Below, piece after piece: positions 43,378 to 51,193 of a stretch of DNA of 64,000 nucleotides. This DNA is from SAR324 cluster bacterium (GTDB taxonomy: Bacteria > SAR324 > NAC60-12), in the NCBI GenBank assembly GCA_028281495.1, contig JANQJU010000050.1, positions 1 through 64,000 of the forward strand, written 5' to 3'. How positions within the stretch are numbered: position 1 is the first letter of the stretch; every line of letters starts with the position of its first letter. The position numbers and the translations under genes were made by a program. The notes below the pieces were generated by a model. It was not told the origin of the DNA and searched no databases. It saw nothing but the letters and a program-made list of their open reading frames with translations.

Positions 43378-44667
43378 ATGGCTTGTGTGATTGTGGTCGG
43401 CTCTCAGTGGGGCGATGAAGGAAAAGGGAAAATTGTCGATTTTTTAACTGAACATGCAGCAATGGTCGTACGCTATCAAGGAGGCAATAATGCAGGGCAT
43501 ACCGTTAAATTCAAGGATCAATCGTATATTTTGCACCTGATCCCTTCTGGAATCTTGCGAAATAAAACCTCTGTCATTGGAAATGGGGTGGTGGTTGATC
43601 CAAAATCCCTTCTGAAAGAGATTGAGGATGTTCGACAGTGGAACTTGCCAGTAAATGATTTGCTCAAAATCAGCAATACCGCCCATTTGGTGATGCCGTA
43701 CCATCGGCTTTTCGATCAATTGCGAGAAAAGCAAAAGGGGAGTGGAAAAATTGGAACCACTGGACGCGGTATTGGTCCCGCCTATGCAGACAAAGTGTCT
43801 CGCTCTGGAATTCGATTGATTGACCTCAGCAAACCGGATCAATTTCAAAAAAAATTGGAAGAAATCATTCCAGAAAAAAACTGTATGCTGAAGTATTACT
43901 TTAAGGAAGAACAGGAATTGTCCGTCACCGCAATTCGCGATGAATACTTAGGATATTTTGATCAACTTCGGCACCTACTTTGCGATACTTCACTTCTGAT
44001 CAACGAAACCATTGAGGCTGGAAAATCTGTTCTGTGTGAAGGTGCCCAGGGGACATTCCTAGATATTGATCATGGGACTTACCCCTTTGTAACATCTTCG
44101 AATACCTTGGCTGGAGGCATGTGTACCGGTGCAGGCGTGGGTCCCAATAAGGTGTCACAGATTATCGGAATCACTAAGGCTTATACCACTCGTGTTGGAA
44201 GTGGCCCGTTCCCCACCGAATTGCATGATGGTGTGGGAGAGTTTTTACGCAAAGAAGGAGCTGAGTTTGGAGCGACAACCGGCAGACCTCGACGATGTGG
44301 TTGGTTTGATGCGGTGTTGGTTCGCCAAGCGGTACGATTGAACGGAATCACAAGTCTGGCAATTATGAAGATGGATGTTCTTGATAAACTCGAAACCATC
44401 AAAATTGCAGTGGCTTATCAAGATTCCCAGGGAAATACTTTTTCTGAACTGCCTCCCATTGATGTGGATCAATTGCAACCCGTCTATGAAGAACTACCAG
44501 GATGGAATTGCCCTACCCAGCATATCACCGAATATGAAGCCTTACCCTTGGCTGCCCGAACCTATTTGGAACGGCTGAGCGAATTGGTAAACGCGCCCAT
44601 TGCAATTCTCTCAACCGGGCCTCGTCGCGAAGAGACCATCATCCTCACAGATCAGCTTTGGGGTTAA
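43378..44667 (+). CDS. purA: adenylosuccinate synthetase
   Basis: 429 residues, AAGGAA before the ATG. It makes adenylosuccinate from IMP, aspartate and GTP. Motifs: P loop GSQWGDEGKGKIVD (7-20), YQGGNNAGHTV, TTGRGIGPAYADK, EGAQGTFLDIDHGTYPFVTS and TRVGSGPFPTEL, TTGRPRRCGWFDAV. Length and motifs are complete. It follows proC by 24 bases. Confidence 0.98.
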   Translation: MACVIVVGSQWGDEGKGKIVDFLTEHAAMVVRYQGGNNAGHTVKFKDQSYILHLIPSGILRNKTSVIGNGVVVDPKSLLKEIEDVRQWNLPVNDLLKISNTAHLVMPYHRLFDQLREKQKGSGKIGTTGRGIGPAYADKVSRSGIRLIDLSKPDQFQKKLEEIIPEKNCMLKYYFKEEQELSVTAIRDEYLGYFDQLRHLLCDTSLLINETIEAGKSVLCEGAQGTFLDIDHGTYPFVTSSNTLAGGMCTGAGVGPNKVSQIIGITKAYTTRVGSGPFPTELHDGVGEFLRKEGAEFGATTGRPRRCGWFDAVLVRQAVRLNGITSLAIMKMDVLDKLETIKIAVAYQDSQGNTFSELPPIDVDQLQPVYEELPGWNCPTQHITEYEALPLAARTYLERLSELVNAPIAILSTGPRREETIILTDQLWG

Positions 44668-44779
44668 ATTCCCGTTGCTCCCACCGGTTTTAGCGACTAC
44701 AATTAGCCGTTTCACTTATCGAACAAACATAAATCCGTTTTGCGTGTCGGTTCTTCCAGTCAAAGAACCAGGGGGGAGT

Positions 44780-46192
44780 ATGCCATTGACCCAAGAAAAA
44801 ATTCAAAAGCTCTATAGTCGATTTAAATCTTGGCCTCGCGGTAAAAGATACGCAATTTTGGGAAGCGTTGTATCCTTATCAGCACCGTTGGGATATTCAG
44901 TAATACACCTCAACCTAGAACAAAACCGAGCCTGGTGGGAATTCTTTTATGTCCTACTGGGTGGGCAGATTGCCTTTGTGTTGTTTGGATATTTGTTGGG
45001 ATCACGAGAGGAACGCTTGAAAAACTCCAAAAACCAACTCAAACAAGAGGTTCACACCATCAATAAAGAACTCAAGCACACTCATGAGCAACTCATGCAT
45101 ACTACCAAATTGGCTTCGGTCGGAGAGCTTGCCGCCAGTGTTGCCCATGAGTTACGGCAGCCCTTAACCATTATCACTGGGTATTGCGAAGAAGTGCTTT
45201 CAGAGCATCAGGACGAGCTGAGTCCAGAAGCCCACGACATGGTTTCTAAAATTCTGGAACAAGCCCAGTTCATGGCCACTATTTCTAGCAGCCTTCGTGA
45301 TTTTTCTCGGAAGGAAACACCCGAGTTTCAACCTATGTCGGTCAACCCTACGATTCAAAAGGTACTGGCATTTTACAGCCAGCAATTCAAGAATCGCCAC
45401 ATTCGGTTTTATGCGGATTTAACTCCCAATCTTCCTAATATTTATGCCGATCCTACTCAAGTGCAACAGGTGCTCATCAATCTGACGAATAATGCCATTG
45501 ATGTGTTGGAAGGTTCTGGGGGAAGGGTGACCTTCCGCTCCTTTCTCGATAAAGAATATCATTTGATTTTGCAGGTCATCAATGACGGTCCACCCATTTC
45601 AGATGAAATTCGCTCTAAGATTTTCAATCCATTTTATACTACCAAACCAACCGGAAAAGGGACGGGGTTGGGTTTGAGCATCTCTCAATCCATCATCGAA
45701 CAGCATGGGGGGGTGTTGCGCTTGGAAGAAGACATGGATGAGACGGTTTTTACAATGGTTTTTCCAGTACTCGTGATGCCGATTGCATCCAACCTGAATT
45801 TCTTAGGAAAAGTCTTAGTGATCGATGACAACCCTGATATCTTGAAGATCTTGTCTAGAAAACTGGCTCGTTTGGGATTGGATGTCGACGAAGCCAATAA
45901 CTACAAGGAAGCCATCTCGAAAATCCAATCAAATGGATATGACCTGATTTTCTCCGATTTCAATTTGGACGGCCGACATGGAGGGTATGTGTTGCGGCAA
46001 CTGAGGAAGGATCACCCCGACACGCCATTTTATTTTATCTCTCGATATTTAGCGATGGTACGACCAGAATTGCAGAAGAAGTTTCTGGAAATGGCAACCG
46101 GTTGGGTGGAAAAACCATTTTCCGAGCAGCAACTGATGAATATTTTGCAAAAACATCTCAAACATGAGCCGCGCACTAATTCCGAACACTAG
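44780..46192 (+). CDS. hybrid histidine kinase (HisKA-HATPase-REC)
   Basis: 470 residues from the ATG at 44780, with GGGGGGAG upstream; the open frame extends 60 codons back into the purA end but without a start signal. Two membrane helices lie at about 25-50 and 58-80, with almost no periplasmic loop, then a coiled coil, HisKA with the His in ASVAHELRQPLTII (about 130), HATPase with NLTNNAIDVLEG, FNPFYTTKPTGKGTGLGLSI, and a C-terminal REC (about 345-465) with VIDDNPD, Asp in FSDFNLDGRHGG and Lys in VEKPFSE. The sensing input is probably membrane-borne. Its final bases are duplicated (46176-46201). Confidence 0.92.
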   Translation: MPLTQEKIQKLYSRFKSWPRGKRYAILGSVVSLSAPLGYSVIHLNLEQNRAWWEFFYVLLGGQIAFVLFGYLLGSREERLKNSKNQLKQEVHTINKELKHTHEQLMHTTKLASVGELAASVAHELRQPLTIITGYCEEVLSEHQDELSPEAHDMVSKILEQAQFMATISSSLRDFSRKETPEFQPMSVNPTIQKVLAFYSQQFKNRHIRFYADLTPNLPNIYADPTQVQQVLINLTNNAIDVLEGSGGRVTFRSFLDKEYHLILQVINDGPPISDEIRSKIFNPFYTTKPTGKGTGLGLSISQSIIEQHGGVLRLEEDMDETVFTMVFPVLVMPIASNLNFLGKVLVIDDNPDILKILSRKLARLGLDVDEANNYKEAISKIQSNGYDLIFSDFNLDGRHGGYVLRQLRKDHPDTPFYFISRYLAMVRPELQKKFLEMATGWVEKPFSEQQLMNILQKHLKHEPRTNSEH

Positions 46193-46201
46193 TTCCGAAT
46201 A
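46176..46201. repeat. 13-bp tandem duplication across a stop codon
   Basis: CTAATTCCGAACA (46176-46188) is followed at once by CTAGTTCCGAATA (46189-46201), 11 of 13 identical. The TAG stop of the hybrid kinase (46190-46192) sits in the second copy. Confidence 0.6.
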
Positions 46202-46226
46202 AAACCAATCCATAAGGAGTATCTGT

Positions 46227-46859
46227 ATGTTGATCAACTACGTGATCACCAACCCCCAAGCGGGAATCATATTGATTGTCAGCTTGATGTTTGCGTTGAC
46301 CCTCCATGAGTTCGGGCATGCTTATGTTGCCTATCTGTTTGGAGATCCAACAGCGCAATTGGCAGGACGCATGAATATCAATCCATTGGCTCATCTCGAT
46401 CCCATTGGAAGCGTGATGATCTTGTTTGCTGGTATTGGCTATGCCAAACCAGTCCCTGTGAATCCCCGAAATTACCGACATCCCAAAGCCGATTTGTTTG
46501 TATCTGCTGCCGGGCCTGGCATGAATTTATTGTTGGTGTTTGCTGGTGCTGTGGTCGCTCAAATTCTGATTGCAGTTGGATTGTGGAACCAGACAGCCTT
46601 CTGGATTGTCTCCCGATTCATGCTCATCAATATGGCTTTGTGTATTTTCAACCTCATCCCATTAGGCCCTTTGGATGGGAGCTATGTTTTCCCCTATTTG
46701 TTGCCACGTGATTTGCGTTATAAGTACCTTCAATGGAATGCCCAGTACGGCACAATCGCTATCATGGGTTTACTTATGTTGAGCTTGTTGCCCATTGCAT
46801 TCAGCCCTTTTGGCTGGATTCACGACATCAGCGGAACCGTGGTCCTCACCTTGCTTTAA
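46227..46859 (+). CDS. site-2 protease family (M50) membrane protein
   Basis: 210 residues, AAGGAG before the ATG. An intramembrane zinc protease of the S2P/M50 family: HEFGH at 27-31 in the first long helix, NPLAHLDPIGS, and LIPLGPLDGSY (about 145-155) giving the third zinc ligand Asp. Four to five hydrophobic segments and no PDZ domain, typical of short bacterial members. Substrates (anti-sigma factors or signal peptides in other species) are unknown here. It is 34 bases downstream of the hybrid kinase. Confidence 0.93.
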   Translation: MLINYVITNPQAGIILIVSLMFALTLHEFGHAYVAYLFGDPTAQLAGRMNINPLAHLDPIGSVMILFAGIGYAKPVPVNPRNYRHPKADLFVSAAGPGMNLLLVFAGAVVAQILIAVGLWNQTAFWIVSRFMLINMALCIFNLIPLGPLDGSYVFPYLLPRDLRYKYLQWNAQYGTIAIMGLLMLSLLPIAFSPFGWIHDISGTVVLTLL

Positions 46860-46889
46860 GTTTCCTAAAGAACTGCCCGATTGAAATCC

Positions 46890-47345
46890 ATGCATCCCGA
46901 AATAGCGACACGAGGTCATCAATCTGCTGCCATTCCTTACCGCATTGTAGATGGCGAATTGCAAGTGATGGTGATCACTTCTCGTAAACGAAAACGTTGG
47001 ATCATTCCCAAAGGGATTGTGGAATCCTATATGTCCCCTGCCGATTCTGCTGCCAAAGAGGCTTATGAAGAGGCAGGAGTTTTGGGAAATGTATTCGCGG
47101 AATCCATTGGAGCATATGAAGAGAAAAAGTGGGGACAAATGCAGTGGGTCCAGACCTTTCCTTTCCAGGTACATACGCAATTAGAAGTTTGGCCGGAAGG
47201 ACATTTTCGAAAACGAAAATGGTGTGGTTGGCAAGAAGCTGTCGCACGCCTTCATAAACCTGGGATGCAACAAGTGGTGGGCAAACTCCCCACCTTTCTC
47301 AAAACAAGATTGTTGTGGACCAATTGGAACTCATCCCTTTACTGA
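46890..47345 (+). CDS. Nudix hydrolase
   Basis: 151 residues from the ATG at 46890 (a TTG at 46881 is in frame). The Nudix box spans GIVESYMSPADSAAKEAYEEAGV: catalytic Glu residues in KEAYEEAG are retained; the first Glu of the usual box is Met and Arg is Lys. This pattern resembles diphosphoinositol/diadenosine polyphosphate type Nudix proteins with WIIPKG before the box. The last 15 bases overlap the convergent gene. Substrate not predictable. Confidence 0.88.
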   Translation: MHPEIATRGHQSAAIPYRIVDGELQVMVITSRKRKRWIIPKGIVESYMSPADSAAKEAYEEAGVLGNVFAESIGAYEEKKWGQMQWVQTFPFQVHTQLEVWPEGHFRKRKWCGWQEAVARLHKPGMQQVVGKLPTFLKTRLLWTNWNSSLY

Positions 47346-48377
47346 CCGAGACGAAACATCTGTTTCGTCTTCCTGCAAAATCGCGGCAACGGTTTCGGAT
47401 TGATAAAATGGCTCCAAATGAGACCGAATGCGCTGCTCTAAAAATCCCGTCTCAAAGGCTTGTTGGAACCAAGGTGTCAGCAGGTGGATGCCTTCTTTAA
47501 CAAACCCTTCTTCATCCCACCCGTAACGTGCAATGAGATTCTTCACGGAAAGCTCTCCATAACGTTCAAAGATCATTTTCACCGATTCCTCCACAAAATC
47601 TTCGACCAGCACGGTTTCTTGTAGATGCTCCCACCACGTTTCGGCGGCATCTGCCACAATGTCAGAACTGCTTTCTGGGATTTTATCCCATAGTTCTGCA
47701 AGATCTTGCTCGGCAACGGCTTCCCATAATTGGTCCTTCCATTCGCCCAACATTTCTGAATCGATGCCACTTTTGAGAAATGTCTCAGACAGCCGGATCG
47801 ATTCTTGGATCTGATGTTGAATGAACTCTTTAATCGGTTTTTCCAAGCTTTCTTCCAATCCCGATTGAGTCATGAATTGCTGGCCAAATTTTAAAATTTT
47901 GGATGCACCCGGAATTTTTTTTGTGAACATGTTTTCATTCAGCATGAAATTTTTCAAACTGTTATATAACACCTCGGAAAGCAACTTGGCATAAATGGAA
48001 GAGTTCACGAATTCATGAATCATCTGATCTCGCAAATCATCGGCTTCACTCAATCGTTCTACAATGAGGTCGGGAATCGCCCGAGGAATCAAGGTTTCTA
48101 CAAAAACAGCATGCGTCTCCAAATAGCCGCGCATGCGTTGACCACCGTCACGAATGAGTTCAAGAACTTGCTCTTGAGTGGCCTGTTGAGAGAAAATTTG
48201 AGAAAGAGTTTCCTGTAAAATTTCTGGTGTGACTAAATCTTGGAGACGAATGCTTTCGAGCCATTCGTGAATGGCGAGGAGTTCGTTGCGTAGCGAAGCA
48301 GATAGTTGCTCCGGTTGCCATTGTTGCAACTCAAATTGGATATGGGCTTCCAATAGTTTTTGCTGCATGGACATCAT
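47331..48377 (-). CDS. helical protein of unknown function
   Basis: 348 residues, almost wholly alpha-helical and acidic, with no membrane helix or signal peptide. ATG with AAGGA before it. Segments such as LRDQMIHEFVNSSIYAKLLSEVLYN, KKIPGASKILKFGQQFM and IKEFIQHQIQESIRLSETFL suggest an elongated helical domain; no catalytic motif is seen. Its 3' end overlaps the Nudix gene tail-to-tail. The upstream gap 48378-48573 holds nothing I can support beyond a plausible promoter region. Confidence 0.78.
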   Translation of the reverse strand: MMSMQQKLLEAHIQFELQQWQPEQLSASLRNELLAIHEWLESIRLQDLVTPEILQETLSQIFSQQATQEQVLELIRDGGQRMRGYLETHAVFVETLIPRAIPDLIVERLSEADDLRDQMIHEFVNSSIYAKLLSEVLYNSLKNFMLNENMFTKKIPGASKILKFGQQFMTQSGLEESLEKPIKEFIQHQIQESIRLSETFLKSGIDSEMLGEWKDQLWEAVAEQDLAELWDKIPESSSDIVADAAETWWEHLQETVLVEDFVEESVKMIFERYGELSVKNLIARYGWDEEGFVKEGIHLLTPWFQQAFETGFLEQRIRSHLEPFYQSETVAAILQEDETDVSSRSVKG

Positions 48378-48573
48378 GAATCCTTGAATCGATTGTGAGG
48401 CGGAAGCTTAAGAAATGAAAATTGTATTAAGCAAGAAAAATAAAAGGAAGACGCACTATAGCGCCTTGCTTAAAAGAGGTCGAGTTGTGTGAAAAAATAG
48501 ATCTGTTCCGTTTCAAGGATTTTGTGTTATGTCAGGCTCTAATCACCTTAATCTTTCAATTTAGGATTTCGGC

Positions 48574-51084
48574 ATGCAACAACTCTGGCATTGGTTAACC
48601 ACTCCCTCGTGGCACGTCCAAGGTAGCGAACAAAGATTACGAGCACGACTCCTCGCTGCTTTGCTCTTGCCTTTGGTTTTGGTGTCAGGACTCACAGCCA
48701 CACAAAATGTCGGTTGGGAGCAGGACATCTTGTTAGGAACAGCAATCGTTTTTTGTGGGAGCTATTTTTTCAGTCGTACGCGTTGGTACCATCAGGCAGC
48801 GTTTGCAACGGTGGTTGCCGCTTCTTTGGCTCCGTTTCTCATAACATGGGCAGCTAGTATCCAAGCCTTGTCTATACAAGAGGCTGGACATCTCATGTGG
48901 TTAGGAGTGGCCCTCTTGGTGAGCTGCCTTTGCTTACCAGGAAAGACTACCTTTGTGTTTTTTGGTTTGAACTTAGGGGGACTGCTTTTGTTACCGGTGT
49001 TCACCGAATGGACTTATGGGATGATCTTGGAGTCCATTTTACAGTTTTGTCTGCTGGGATTCCTTCTTTTTGTGTTCCTCACGTTTCATAAAAATGATCA
49101 GCAGCAACTTCAAGAAGCCCAGCAAACATTGGAAAGGGCAGAACACAGCCTCGCTCTTCAAGAACGCCGGATGATTCAGGAACGGCAAATGTTCATGGGG
49201 GGACCTGTAGTGATCTTTCGTTGGGTGGCGAAAGAAAATTGGCCGGTAGAATATGTTTCTCCGAATGTCGTGCAATGGGGGTACCGGCCTGAAGATCTCA
49301 TGCAAGGCGAGATTCCCTATGCCAGCATTATGCATCCCGATGATTGGCACCGAGTGGCTCGCGAGGTGCTGGAACACTCTCAGTTAGGACGTGCTTCTTT
49401 CGAACAGGAATATCGAATGCTCATGGCCAACGCTGAAGTTCGCTGGTTTTATGATTTCACCGTGGTTATTCGAGACGACCAAGGAACCATCACACACTAT
49501 CAAGGATATGCTCTAGACATCACAGAACGTAAAAAAGCCGCAGAAGTACTGCATGAAAACGAAGCACGGTTTCGCGCAATTTTTCAGACAGCCGTGGATG
49601 GCATTATCATGATTGACACGAAAGGCACCATCGTCACTTTCAATCCCGCCGCAGAAAAGATTTTTGGTTATAACCAAGAAGAAGTCATAGGGGAAAACGT
49701 CAAAATGCTCATGCCCAACCCTTACCATAAAAATCATGATCAATATCTAAAAAACTACCTCACCACGGGCATCCGTAAGATCATTGGGATTGGTCGCGAG
49801 GTAATGGGACTGCGCAAAGACGGCACTACCTTCCCTTTGGAGTTGGCAATCAGCACGATTCAAGAGGAGCAGCAACAGCGTTTTGTTGGGATTGTACGGG
49901 ATATCACAGAGCGTAAACTTGCTGAAAAGGAGCGCAATCGCTTGGAAGCGGATATTCGACAAATGCAAAAGATGGAAGCTTTAGGAACGCTTGCTGGAGG
50001 CATTGCGCATGATTTCAACAATCTTTTATTTGCCATGCTTGGCTATGCTGATTTGATTCGAGAAGAATTACCCTCCGGTGGTTTGGCTCACGACAATCTA
50101 AAAGAGTTGATAATCGCCGGAAAACGGGCCAAAGAATTGGTCCGGCAAATCTTAGCGTTCAGTCGGCAACGGGAACAAACCCATCATCCGATGTATATTG
50201 TTCCCGTCGTCAAAGAAGCTGCGCGGTTGATGCGTGCAACCTTGCCAACCACCATTGAGATTGTGTCCAAAATTGACTCCCGTTCTTCTAAAATATTAGG
50301 AAATCCTACCCAAATTCATCAAGTGGTTGTGAATCTTTGCACCAATGCGGGGTATGCCATGCAAGAAAACGGTGGGATTTTGGAAGTGGCGTTGAGCTAT
50401 GTCCCGGCACCCGAAATACCAACAGAAATCGAACGGTTGGATCAGGCAGACTGGGTGAAGTTGACTATACAAGATACTGGAACTGGCATTTCCCCCGAAA
50501 TCCATAGTCGCATTTTTGATCCATTTTTTACCACCAAACCAGTCGGCGAAGGCACCGGAATGGGGCTTGCTGTGGTTCACGGGATATTGCAAGACGTCGG
50601 TGGGGTGATCAAATTTCGAAGCCAAGTGGGGAAAGGTTCCACGTTTGACGTTTGGTTTCCGACTGTGGATCAAACAGAAGTCACGTTGCAATATTCGGTT
50701 TCCCAGCCCATCCAAGGCCATGAATGCATTCTTTTGGTCGATGATGAGCGTTCCATTGTTTCCATGATCCAACAACTCCTCGAATCGCTAGGATATCGTG
50801 TCGTGACCGCCACCGACGGAAAACAGGCATTGGATTTATTCCGAGCGGACCCAGATCGCTTTGATCTCGTGTTGAGTGATCAAACCATGCCCTATATGCG
50901 AGGTGATCAAATCGCTCAAGAAATGCTGAAGATTCGTCCCCAATTGCCCATTATTCTCACTACGGGATTTAGTCATGCCATTGATCTGGAACGCGCTCAG
51001 TCTTTGGGTGTGAAAGAACTCCTTCTCAAACCCATTGATCTCCAACACCTAGGTGAAACAATCCGCCGTTGGATCGACTCTTGA
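48574..51084 (+). CDS. membrane-bound PAS-PAS hybrid histidine kinase
   Basis: 836 residues. Six hydrophobic helices (about 25-185) form a membrane input module. Two PAS domains follow: PAS1 (about 205-320, with a PAC-type IVRDD...TERKKAAEVL end) and PAS2 (about 330-450), the latter FixL-like (FQTAVDGIIMIDTKGTIVTF, FGYNQEEVIGENVKMLMP, PYHKNHD with a His at the FixL heme position). HisKA has His in GGIAHDFNNLLFAMLGYAD (about 488); HATPase has NLCTNAGYAMQ, DTGTGI, FFTTKPVGEGTGMGLAVV. A REC domain (about 720-836) ends it, with LVDDERS and Asp in LSDQTMPYM. The stop lies in a 30-bp tandem duplication. O2 sensing is plausible from PAS2, not shown. Confidence 0.94.
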   Translation: MQQLWHWLTTPSWHVQGSEQRLRARLLAALLLPLVLVSGLTATQNVGWEQDILLGTAIVFCGSYFFSRTRWYHQAAFATVVAASLAPFLITWAASIQALSIQEAGHLMWLGVALLVSCLCLPGKTTFVFFGLNLGGLLLLPVFTEWTYGMILESILQFCLLGFLLFVFLTFHKNDQQQLQEAQQTLERAEHSLALQERRMIQERQMFMGGPVVIFRWVAKENWPVEYVSPNVVQWGYRPEDLMQGEIPYASIMHPDDWHRVAREVLEHSQLGRASFEQEYRMLMANAEVRWFYDFTVVIRDDQGTITHYQGYALDITERKKAAEVLHENEARFRAIFQTAVDGIIMIDTKGTIVTFNPAAEKIFGYNQEEVIGENVKMLMPNPYHKNHDQYLKNYLTTGIRKIIGIGREVMGLRKDGTTFPLELAISTIQEEQQQRFVGIVRDITERKLAEKERNRLEADIRQMQKMEALGTLAGGIAHDFNNLLFAMLGYADLIREELPSGGLAHDNLKELIIAGKRAKELVRQILAFSRQREQTHHPMYIVPVVKEAARLMRATLPTTIEIVSKIDSRSSKILGNPTQIHQVVVNLCTNAGYAMQENGGILEVALSYVPAPEIPTEIERLDQADWVKLTIQDTGTGISPEIHSRIFDPFFTTKPVGEGTGMGLAVVHGILQDVGGVIKFRSQVGKGSTFDVWFPTVDQTEVTLQYSVSQPIQGHECILLVDDERSIVSMIQQLLESLGYRVVTATDGKQALDLFRADPDRFDLVLSDQTMPYMRGDQIAQEMLKIRPQLPIILTTGFSHAIDLERAQSLGVKELLLKPIDLQHLGETIRRWIDS

Positions 51085-51128
51085 TTGGTAAAGATAAATT
51101 GGATCGACCCTTGATTGGTAAAGATAAA
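51069..51128. repeat. 30-bp tandem duplication over a kinase stop codon
   Basis: 51069-51098 and 51099-51128 are identical except for one base (CTC versus CCC). The first copy holds the last codons WIDS and TGA of the hybrid kinase; the second repeats WID, a TGA and the downstream bases. The unit is a multiple of three. Confidence 0.93.
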
Positions 51129-51193
51129 TCAAAGGGCAAACACGCCAGATTTGATCTCTTGTTCAGAGTGAAATGTGCGGGAAGCAGCATCAT

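Noticed and set aside
44600..44779. 60-codon N-terminal extension of the hybrid kinase into purA
   Set aside because: No start signal; a strong GGGGGGAG site precedes the ATG at 44780, and the extension does not resemble a sensor domain.
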